A DNA stretch of 12,202 nucleotides from Candidatus Saccharibacteria bacterium CG_4_10_14_0_2_um_filter_52_9 (GTDB lineage Bacteria > Patescibacteriota > Saccharimonadia > Saccharimonadales > UBA4665): contig PFOA01000033.1 of NCBI GenBank assembly GCA_002792275.1, positions 1-12,202 of the forward strand, given 5' to 3'. Position 1 is the stretch's first letter, and each line of letters starts with the position of its first letter. The notes below the pieces were generated by a model. It ran no database searches and was not told the DNA's origin. It worked only from the letters and a program-made list of their open reading frames with translations. This document shows, piece by piece, positions 6,210-11,230 of the stretch. The position numbers and the translations under genes are program-made.

Positions 6210-6224
6210 GCTACCTATGGTAGC
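6210..6224. repeat. Inverted repeat and -10-like hexamer touching the L,D-transpeptidase start
   Basis: GCTACC (6210-6215) and GGTAGC (6219-6224) are perfect reverse complements around a three-base centre. On the minus strand the repeat ends directly at the ATG (6209). Within it TACCAT (6222-6217) sits seven bases before the ATG as a weak -10. The layout resembles the repeat before the glycosidase gene. Further upstream on the minus strand TACTAT and TATATA-type hexamers (about 6248-6262) offer alternative promoters that would give a leader and favour the 6188 start. Confidence 0.4.
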
Positions 6225-6282
6225 GGTGCACTTGTTTGTTGGCTGTATATATTTTTATAGTAACGAGCCTAGTATACCATTT

Positions 6283-7008
6283 TCAGGCAAATCGCGACAC
6301 GGCAAACATGAAGGCCGCCCCGAGTACTGTCAGGCCGATGGTGCGATAGCTGGAGTGCCGGCTATGAGCCTCGGGCAGAATCTCGCTGGCACCGATGTAC
6401 AGCAGAAAGCCGGCAAAGAAACCGAGGTACAAAATCAGGCCGCCCCCCGACACCGTAAACAGTAGCGTACTAAGGGCGCCGAACACCGGTGCCACGGCAT
6501 CGGCCAGCAGGAACATAAAGGCTCGGCGCGACTTGTTTTTGTTGATCAACATTAGATTTACGGTGTTCAGGCCGTCACTAAAATCATGGGCAATAACAGC
6601 GATAGCTACGGTAATGCCTACCGTAGTACTGGCCTGAAAGCCCAGGCCGATGCCAATACCGTCTAAAAAGCTATGGCCAATCAGCGTCACTGCCGAAGCA
6701 ATACCGACATGTGGGTGTTTATGAACTTCGTACTCGGCCTCGTTGGTGTGGTGTATCAGGATGCTTTTTTCGATAATGTGGAACGCTAAGAAGCCACACA
6801 CCAGAGCGATCATGGCCACTTCGGGGGTGCGGTGCTGTTCACCGAGCAGGCTAAAGATCTCCGGCAATAGCTCAAAAGCCACCACACCGAGCAGTACACC
6901 GGCCGTGAAGCCCAGGTAACGGTGCAAACGATCCTTGTTTTTGAGGCCAACCAGGCCGCCGATCAGGGTTGATAAGAAAGTGGCGGCAGCCAATAGTACG
7001 GGAGTCAT
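6283..7008 (-). CDS. ZIP family divalent metal transporter
   Basis: The 241-residue multi-pass protein belongs to the ZIP (Zrt/Irt-like) family, which imports zinc or related divalent metals into the cytosol. About eight hydrophobic segments are visible, starting at residue 3. The metal-binding motif of TM4 is seen as IGHSFLDGIGIG (110-121; H112, D116) and that of TM5 as IAHDFSDGLNTV (139-150; H141, D145). The usual HExP of TM5 is thus HDFSDG here. A cytosolic His-rich stretch follows TM3 (IHHTNEAEYEVHKHPHVG, 85-102), as is common in ZIPs. ELLPE (46-50) and EILPEAH (209-215) flank the core. The start at 7008 follows an extended -10 (TGA-TAATCT) by six bases. It lies 113 bases downstream of the DUF475 gene. 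Metal specificity cannot be read from the sequence. Confidence 0.93.
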   Translation of the reverse strand: MTPVLLAAATFLSTLIGGLVGLKNKDRLHRYLGFTAGVLLGVVAFELLPEIFSLLGEQHRTPEVAMIALVCGFLAFHIIEKSILIHHTNEAEYEVHKHPHVGIASAVTLIGHSFLDGIGIGLGFQASTTVGITVAIAVIAHDFSDGLNTVNLMLINKNKSRRAFMFLLADAVAPVFGALSTLLFTVSGGGLILYLGFFAGFLLYIGASEILPEAHSRHSSYRTIGLTVLGAAFMFAVSRFA

Positions 7009-7014
7009 AGGTCT

Positions 7015-7023
7015 AGATTATCA
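7015..7023 (-). promoter_or_regulatory. Extended -10 promoter of the ZIP gene
   Basis: On the minus strand TGA then TAATCT (7020-7015) fits TGn-TAnnnT and ends six bases before the ATG at 7008. Overlapping GATAAT and TATGAT hexamers just upstream give other registers. There is no Shine-Dalgarno before the ATG. A leaderless or near-leaderless mRNA is inferred. Confidence 0.5.
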
Positions 7024-7026
7024 TAA

Positions 7027-7052
7027 GACCCGGAACGAAATGCGCCCGGGTC
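7027..7052. repeat. Hairpin 1 in the DUF475-ZIP intergenic region
   Basis: GACCCGG (7027-7033) and CCGGGTC (7046-7052) form a perfect, GC-rich 7-bp stem with a 12-base loop. It sits just upstream of the ZIP promoter, in the 3' region of the DUF475 transcript. No U-run follows on the minus strand, so it is not a textbook intrinsic terminator. It may still end or protect the DUF475 mRNA. Confidence 0.5.
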
Positions 7053-7054
7053 GG

Positions 7055-7075
7055 TAGGAAGCCTCACACTTCCTA
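7055..7075. repeat. Hairpin 2 in the DUF475-ZIP intergenic region
   Basis: TAGGAAG (7055-7061) and CTTCCTA (7069-7075) form a perfect 7-bp stem with a 7-base loop, two bases from hairpin 1. In minus-strand transcription it comes first, about 47 bases after the DUF475 stop. The 7-base loop recalls an anticodon arm, but no tRNA fits around it. A tandem-hairpin 3' end of the DUF475 mRNA is the simplest reading. Confidence 0.45.
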
Positions 7076-7121
7076 ATATTCAGCTTATGCCTGCCCTTAC
7101 CAAATTGCAACGTGAGATCTG

Positions 7122-8126
7122 TCACAATTTTTTGGCGCGAATGGCTTCGCGAGAAGAGATAAAAGAGGCCGCAATTACGCCGATGCCGGTGATGCCGGTA
7201 ACGGCGTCCGGCACGTTGATAAAAATACTGCCCAGCAGGGCGACGGCCAGCACCAGAATAGCGTAGTGGGCGCCGTGCTCCAGGTATTTGTAGGCATCGA
7301 GCGTGCCATGGCGCACCATGTAAACCGTCAGGCTACGCACCCAGATGGCGCCCACGCCCAAGCCGAGGACAATCAGCAGTACCTTGTCGGTAATGGCAAA
7401 GGCACCCAGCACGCCGTCGAAGCTAAAGCTGGCATCCAGAATCTGCAGGTACATAAAGGCCAGGAAAGCGCTGAAGCCGCCGTAAACTTTTTGTTCTTTG
7501 GGCGCCAGGCACACCAGACCGTCAATAAACAATTTAATCGCCGTGTAGGATATCACGCCGAGCATGCCGGCCTGGAAAACGGTGCTGGCATCGCTACCGG
7601 CAAAATGCGCCACCAGGCTAACGATAATCGCCACCAGCAGGGGTGGTAACCAGATGGTGCCGCCGATTTTTTGCAGGCCGCGCTCAGTGCGCTTCAGCCA
7701 CAACTCCTTACGGACATCGTCAAACAGGAAGTAGAAAGTCAGGGTTAGTAGAAAGGCGCCGCCAAAGGCCGAAATAGCGGCGTGGGCGGCCTCCAGGTGC
7801 TCACCGTAAACTTTGGGGTGATGCAGGGCATCGTCAATCACCTGCCCCCACGGCAAATGAGCCGTGACCATAACGATTAAAATCGGGAATACAAAGCGCA
7901 TACCGACAATGGCCACCACCATGCCGACGGTCAGGAATAATTGTTGCCAGAAGCGCGATAGCCGGGCCAGAATTTTGGCATTAATAATAGCGTTGTCGAA
8001 GCTAAAGGCGATTTCGATGGCGATCAGCACCGTAACGGTGATAGCGGTGCCGGTGCCGAGCTCCAGCCCGGCAATGATAATCGCCGCCAAGGTAACAAAA
8101 AACGAAAAACGAAAATAACGAAGCAT
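7122..8126 (-). CDS. DUF475 / TerC-like integral membrane protein
   Basis: The 334-residue protein has about nine to ten hydrophobic segments. It carries the two internally repeated motifs of the TerC/DUF475 group: EIAFSFDNAIINAKIL (38-53) and LDASFSFDGVLGAFAIT (230-246). In TerC-family proteins the paired acidic SFDN/SFDG motifs lie in the membrane core, and characterised relatives export Mn2+ or affect tellurite resistance. Export of a divalent metal is thus plausible here but not shown. LPPLLVAIIVSLVAHF (about 160-175) and IKLFIDGLVCLAPKEQK (197-213) are further conserved-looking stretches. The start at 8126 follows an extended -10 (TGT-TAGGAT) by six bases and lacks a Shine-Dalgarno. Its neighbour downstream is a ZIP importer; 113 bases with two hairpins separate them, so they are likely separate transcripts. 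Confidence 0.88.
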   Translation of the reverse strand: MLRYFRFSFFVTLAAIIIAGLELGTGTAITVTVLIAIEIAFSFDNAIINAKILARLSRFWQQLFLTVGMVVAIVGMRFVFPILIVMVTAHLPWGQVIDDALHHPKVYGEHLEAAHAAISAFGGAFLLTLTFYFLFDDVRKELWLKRTERGLQKIGGTIWLPPLLVAIIVSLVAHFAGSDASTVFQAGMLGVISYTAIKLFIDGLVCLAPKEQKVYGGFSAFLAFMYLQILDASFSFDGVLGAFAITDKVLLIVLGLGVGAIWVRSLTVYMVRHGTLDAYKYLEHGAHYAILVLAVALLGSIFINVPDAVTGITGIGVIAASFISSREAIRAKKL

Positions 8127-8132
8127 CCTGCT

Positions 8133-8141
8133 ATCCTAACA
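8133..8141 (-). promoter_or_regulatory. Extended -10 promoter of the DUF475 gene
   Basis: On the minus strand TGT then TAGGAT (8138-8133) forms an extended -10 that ends six bases before the ATG at 8126. No -35 match is evident 17 bases upstream. The bases between contain no usable ribosome-binding site, so a leaderless mRNA is inferred. Confidence 0.55.
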
Positions 8142-8217
8142 TGCCGTCTGAGTTTGCGGAATTCGGGTTCAGCGTCTGTGACGAATCAACTTCCGAACAA
8201 TCACACCCCTTTTTTCG

Positions 8218-8251
8218 CGTTATATAAAAACCATACATAATTTATATAACG
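8218..8251. repeat. AT-rich perfect 11-bp inverted repeat between hydrolase and DUF475 genes
   Basis: CGTTATATAAA (8218-8228) and TTTATATAACG (8241-8251) are perfect reverse complements with a 12-base loop. The element starts six bases after the hydrolase stop in minus-strand direction. A T6 run (8210-8215) beside it lies on the plus strand, so it would only serve plus-strand transcription entering from the other side. The stem is mostly A-T and each arm contains TTATATAA. It may be a weak terminator of the hydrolase mRNA or an operator site. Confidence 0.55.
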
Positions 8252-8256
8252 GAAAT

Positions 8257-9090
8257 TTAACCGTTGGGTTGCATCGCGACGGATGCGGCCTCAACACGCG
8301 CTACGATAAAAGCGCTGGCTTTAGGTGATATTTCGTGTCGGGCCCGGACGGTGTGGGTGGCCACATTGGGCATTTCGGCTCCCAGCATGCGAGCCGGCTG
8401 ACCGCGGATCACAAAAATGTCCAGACTGCCGTAAATGGCGTCCATTGGCACGTCGAGCTGTTTGATATCTTCATCAGTGGTTTGGTGCATGATGGTGTTT
8501 TCCAGACTGCGCACAAACGGTGTCCAGCTCTCCGGCGTCACCTCAAAGCCGACAATTTTGCGGGCCAGCCGCTCCGAGCGGCAAATGGTTTCATCGCCAA
8601 AAGTCGGCTGGTAATTAATAACCCATTCGTGAAAACGGCGGTACATATCCAGCCGTAAACGGTAGCGCAACTTGCCGGGCAAGCCTTTGTATAGAGGCAT
8701 CTCGTATAACACCAGGTGCTTAACCAGATCCGGTCTCAGGCGGGTCACCCGCACTGCCACCAGACAGCCCATGGAGTGCCCCACTAGCACCACCGGCCGG
8801 TCGAATCCCACGGCCTCGATACTGGCAATCACGGCCTTGGCGTGGTCGTCGGCGTCATAACGTGGCCAAATAGGCTTGGGCGAAGCGCCAAAGCCAAGTA
8901 GGTCAAAGGCCACCACCCGGTGATTCAGCGGTAGCAGCTGTTCCACAACATTCTGCCAAACCTCGCCGCTACGGCCGATGCCATGCAGCAGCACTACCGG
9001 CGACCCAGCACCGGCGTCGACAACCGGCGCCAAATGGTAGGGTCGACCCAGTGTCCGGTGCCAAAAGCGATCAAAAATTGTTAGGGACAT
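8257..9090 (-). CDS. Alpha/beta hydrolase
   Basis: The 277-residue cytosolic protein has the alpha/beta-hydrolase fold and an intact catalytic triad. The oxyanion-hole motif is VVLLHGIGRSGEVW (32-45). The nucleophile elbow is VGHSMGCL (103-110) with S106. The acid is D224 in IYGSLDIFV (219-227), and the base is H252 in ARHEISPKAS (250-259). Between elbow and acid is a cap-like insert rich in Arg and aromatic residues (about 135-200). No signal peptide is present, and the C-terminus ends shortly after the His helix. Such proteins hydrolyse esters, lactones or amides, and the substrate cannot be told. The ATG at 9090 follows a TATACT by seven bases and has no Shine-Dalgarno. It diverges from the CNNM-like gene with overlapping promoters. 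Confidence 0.9.
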   Translation of the reverse strand: MSLTIFDRFWHRTLGRPYHLAPVVDAGAGSPVVLLHGIGRSGEVWQNVVEQLLPLNHRVVAFDLLGFGASPKPIWPRYDADDHAKAVIASIEAVGFDRPVVLVGHSMGCLVAVRVTRLRPDLVKHLVLYEMPLYKGLPGKLRYRLRLDMYRRFHEWVINYQPTFGDETICRSERLARKIVGFEVTPESWTPFVRSLENTIMHQTTDEDIKQLDVPMDAIYGSLDIFVIRGQPARMLGAEMPNVATHTVRARHEISPKASAFIVARVEAASVAMQPNG

Positions 9091-9097
9091 GGCTTAC

Positions 9098-9105
9098 AGT
9101 ATAAT
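9098..9105. promoter_or_regulatory. Bidirectional promoter: overlapping -10 elements for hydrolase and CNNM-like gene
   Basis: On the plus strand TATAAT (9100-9105) is a perfect -10 and ends seven bases before the ATG at 9113. On the minus strand TATACT (9103-9098) ends seven bases before the hydrolase ATG at 9090. The two hexamers share the palindrome TATA (9100-9103). No -35 is needed to explain the placement, and none is clear. The geometry predicts two divergent leaderless transcripts from one melted region. Confidence 0.65.
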
Positions 9106-9112
9106 GGTTATG

Positions 9113-10102
9113 ATGCACGACGGCAGTACAACGCTGATTATTTTTGAAGTCTTCCTCTTGGTTCTGGCCTCGGCGATTTGTTCCGGCCTGAATATCGCTT
9201 TCATGTCGCTCGACATGTCCGACCTCAAGCGCAAGGCCAAGCTCGGCAACAAACAGGCCATCCGGGTACTGCCGCTAAGGCACCGCACCCACCTGATTCT
9301 GGGCAGTATCCTGTTCACCAACGTGGCCGCCGTTTCGGTCAGCTCACTGGTGCTCAACCAGAAGCTGGAAGGTTGGATGGCCGGCCTGATCAGCACCGTC
9401 CTGATCGTGGTGTTTGGCGAAGTCATCCCGCAAGCCCTGTTTTCTAAAGATCCGCTGGGCTGGTCCAGCCGCTTTGCACCACTGATCAAAGTCATGGTGG
9501 CTATCACCTTCATAATGAGCAAGCCGCTACAGATATTGCTCGACCGTCTGTTTCCGCGCCAGCGTAGCACCCTGCAGACCCGCCGCGAGCTCGGACTGCT
9601 GATTGCCGAGCACCAGTTTGATAAGTCCAGCGAGCTCGACGAAGACGAGGCCGAAATCATGCGCGGCGCCCTGTCCTTAAGTGAAAAACGGGTGCGCGAC
9701 ATTATGACCGACATCCGCCACACCTACTGGCTAGGCTCCGAAACAGTCCTCGACGGCCCCAAAATCGATGAACTCAAAGAACAGGGCTACAGCCGCATCC
9801 CGATATTTGATGCCAAGCTTACCAAGTGCTACGGCCTACTGCTGATGAAAGACATGGTCGACATCGACTTTGACGACAACCACTACGAAGTCCAGGATCT
9901 GACCCTGCATCCCACCCAGCTGGTGGGCAGTATGACGGCCCTGGACACCATGTTCCGCAAATTCATTGGTGCCAAATCACACCTCATACCGATCGAAAAA
10001 GACGACCAGATCATCGGCATCATCACCATCGAAGACCTACTGGAAGAAATCATCGGCCACGAAATCGAAGACGAAACCGACCGCCTCAAACAGCGCGGCT
10101 AG
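9113..10102 (+). CDS. CNNM/CorB-like transporter: DUF21 membrane domain with CBS pair
   Basis: The protein combines a DUF21 membrane domain (about residues 4-150 of the 329-residue form) with a cytosolic CBS (Bateman) pair (about 195-320). CNNM/CorB proteins are linked to Mg2+ export or homeostasis, and the CBS pair senses Mg-ATP. Motifs: SAICSGLNIAFMSLDMSDLKRKA (near 20-42), LGSILFTNVAAVSVSSLVL (near 63-81), VVFGEVIPQALFSKDP (near 99-114), an acidic helix ELDEDEAEIMRGALSLSEKRVRDIMT, and CBS 2 ending IIGIITIEDLLEEIIGHEIEDETD. The short C-terminus after the CBS pair means no CorC_HlyC domain. I chose ATG 9113 because a perfect TATAAT ends seven bases before it; ATG 9110 or ATG 9089 (337 residues, overlapping the hydrolase start by two bases) are alternatives. 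It converges on the 92-residue gene with no base between the stops. Confidence 0.9.
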   Translation: MHDGSTTLIIFEVFLLVLASAICSGLNIAFMSLDMSDLKRKAKLGNKQAIRVLPLRHRTHLILGSILFTNVAAVSVSSLVLNQKLEGWMAGLISTVLIVVFGEVIPQALFSKDPLGWSSRFAPLIKVMVAITFIMSKPLQILLDRLFPRQRSTLQTRRELGLLIAEHQFDKSSELDEDEAEIMRGALSLSEKRVRDIMTDIRHTYWLGSETVLDGPKIDELKEQGYSRIPIFDAKLTKCYGLLLMKDMVDIDFDDNHYEVQDLTLHPTQLVGSMTALDTMFRKFIGAKSHLIPIEKDDQIIGIITIEDLLEEIIGHEIEDETDRLKQRG

Positions 10103-10381
10103 CTAGAGGAATCGGACGGCCAGGCCCATAAGGATAACGCACAGCCCCAGTAAGCGGCGGAAGTAGTTGACGCCCCAGCCGAGCTCCATAACAGCCCACA
10201 CGAACAGTGCCCCGTCGCCGACGTAGCTAATAAACTGCTCGATATTGCCGTGCGGCAGGAACATGCTGATAACCTTGGCGGTGATCCAGATCCAAAGCGC
10301 CCAGTTGGGCGATTGCCAGACCACAAAGTTGCCGTTTTTGTCGTGCCAGAATTTGCCGGAAAAGCTTTGATGTTCGGTCAT
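10103..10381 (-). CDS. Small membrane protein of unknown function
   Basis: The 92-residue product has a polar, aromatic N-terminus (FWHDKNGNFVVWQSPNW, 11-27) and three probable membrane segments at about 28-43, 51-69 and 76-92. The last ends at the C-terminus. Tryptophan is unusually frequent. No catalytic motif is visible and I do not recognise a named family, though I believe similar proteins occur in Saccharibacteria. The ATG at 10381 follows a TACAAT on the minus strand by seven bases, so it appears to be an independent, leaderless gene. It diverges from the paralogous pair at 10474 and converges directly on the CNNM-like gene. That it is a real gene is supported by its promoter, its hydrophobic profile and the exact abutment with the neighbouring stop. 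Confidence 0.8.
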   Translation of the reverse strand: MTEHQSFSGKFWHDKNGNFVVWQSPNWALWIWITAKVISMFLPHGNIEQFISYVGDGALFVWAVMELGWGVNYFRRLLGLCVILMGLAVRFL

Positions 10382-10388
10382 TCGCCCT

Positions 10389-10394
10389 ATTGTA
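10389..10394 (-). promoter_or_regulatory. Putative -10 of the small membrane protein gene
   Basis: TACAAT on the minus strand (10394-10389) matches five of six bases of TATAAT and ends seven bases before the ATG at 10381. There is no Shine-Dalgarno between. This predicts a leaderless mRNA. Confidence 0.5.
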
Positions 10395-10438
10395 CCGCAC
10401 CGCCGCCCAGCACAGCGTAAAAAATCCTATACACATTT

Positions 10439-10467
10439 TTGACAAATCTAAGATAATGTTATAACAT
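10439..10467 (+). promoter_or_regulatory. Near-consensus sigma-70 promoter of the paralogous pair
   Basis: A perfect TTGACA -35 (10439-10444) is followed after 17 bases by TAACAT (10462-10467), which ends six bases before the ATG at 10474. GATAAT (10452-10457) and TATAAC (10460-10465) lie within the spacer, making the region very AT-rich and easily melted. This is the only consensus -35 with ideal spacing that I found in the window. It suggests strong constitutive expression of the downstream pair. Confidence 0.65.
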
Positions 10468-10473
10468 CTGAAT

Positions 10474-10848
10474 ATGTCTATAGAGGTTTTTCACTTTTCT
10501 GCCCAGGATGAGCAGCGCCTCGGCCCGAACATTGCCTACCTAAGGAAGGGCCAAGCGGCCTTCGCGGCTGATTATAGCGTCGACCCGATGCAAATCGTGT
10601 TTGTAACTTGTAACCTCAGGGGATTAGGTGAGCTTTACAGCGTATTTATTGAAGATGTCGAGGGCAACGAAGCCGGTCTGGACATTGGCAACGCCGCGGC
10701 CGCCAAACTATTCAGCCGTGACAACAAGATTGCTGAAGTCGAACACGGCGAAACCCATGACCAGCCCTATATCAATGTCTACCGTGAACCCGCCATCATG
10801 GTAGTTCGCAACATTGGCGACACGGCCGTCCGACCAAAATGGAACTAA
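10474..10848 (+). CDS. Unknown small protein, paralog 1 of a tandem pair
   Basis: I do not recognise this 124-residue protein. It has no signal peptide, membrane segment or known catalytic motif, so it is probably cytosolic. Its sequence suggests an alpha/beta or all-beta fold: MSIEVFHF opens the protein, QIVFVTCNLRGLGELYSVFIED (40-61) is a strand-turn-strand core with one cysteine (C46), and MVVRNIGDTAVRPKWN closes it (109-124). The same blocks recur in the next gene, identical at 21 of the first 60 positions without gaps. The ATG at 10474 has a strong promoter ending six bases upstream and no Shine-Dalgarno. It is followed after four bases by the paralog, so the two form an operon. Conserved elements at both ends suggest a compact domain in which the termini pair. 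Function is unknown. Confidence 0.82.
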   Translation: MSIEVFHFSAQDEQRLGPNIAYLRKGQAAFAADYSVDPMQIVFVTCNLRGLGELYSVFIEDVEGNEAGLDIGNAAAAKLFSRDNKIAEVEHGETHDQPYINVYREPAIMVVRNIGDTAVRPKWN

Positions 10849-10852
10849 TCTT

Positions 10853-11230
10853 ATGGCTATAGAAGTTATCTATTTTCCCCTCGAAACCGATGAACCGGTG
10901 GATACCCAGGCTACCACCCTGAAGGTTGGTGAATCCGTATTTATGGCAGATCACGGCTCGAATCCGCTCAAGCTGATCTTTGTAACCTGTAACCAAATGG
11001 GTGTCGGCGAGATGCATACGGTTGAATTGGAGGGGATTGACCCTGAGGCCACAGAAGTTGAGATTGATCCCGAAAATTTTCAGGAGATTCTGGATTCTCA
11101 ACAGAGCATAACGGCTGTCATTGGAGCCGGTAAAAAGCACGGGGAAGTGCTCACCGACCACCAAGGCATTACTTCGGCCGTGCTTATACGTAACATTGGC
11201 AACACGTCCCTGCGTTCAAAGTTAAATTAG
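10853..11230 (+). CDS. Unknown small protein, paralog 2 of a tandem pair
   Basis: This 125-residue protein is a diverged duplicate of the preceding gene. Shared blocks are MxIEVxxF (1-8), GxxxFxADxxxxP (26-38), FVTCNxxGxGE (43-53, including C46) and RNIGxTxxRxKxN (113-125). It is more acidic than its partner in the middle (VELEGIDPEATEVEIDPENFQEIL, 57-80), where the two differ most. The start at 10853 is chosen because it gives the same MxIEV opening as the paralog; an upstream TTG at 10814 would lie inside the first gene. The four-base gap and only a weak GGAA upstream suggest translation coupled to the first gene. Its TAG stop overlaps the tgt stop by four bases. The two could form a heterodimer, but there is no direct evidence. 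Confidence 0.83.
   Translation: MAIEVIYFPLETDEPVDTQATTLKVGESVFMADHGSNPLKLIFVTCNQMGVGEMHTVELEGIDPEATEVEIDPENFQEILDSQQSITAVIGAGKKHGEVLTDHQGITSAVLIRNIGNTSLRSKLN

Noticed and set aside
5448..6223. Plus-strand frames opposite the L,D-transpeptidase
   Set aside because: They are Gly/Arg/Ala-rich shadows of the YkuD gene, whose SHGC motif and membrane helix are clear on the minus strand.
7009..7121. Possible tRNA or small structured RNA built from the two hairpins
   Set aside because: One stem has a 7-base loop like an anticodon arm, but U33 is missing and no acceptor stem or 5-bp T-arm can be paired around it.
8206..8251. Intrinsic terminator at the T6 run beside the AT-rich inverted repeat
   Set aside because: The T-run is on the plus strand and 5' of the stem, while flanking genes are read from the minus strand, so it does not form hairpin-then-U in the needed direction.
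10814..10852. Upstream TTG start for paralog 2
   Set aside because: It would overlap the end of paralog 1; ATG 10853 gives the MxIEV opening shared by both paralogs.
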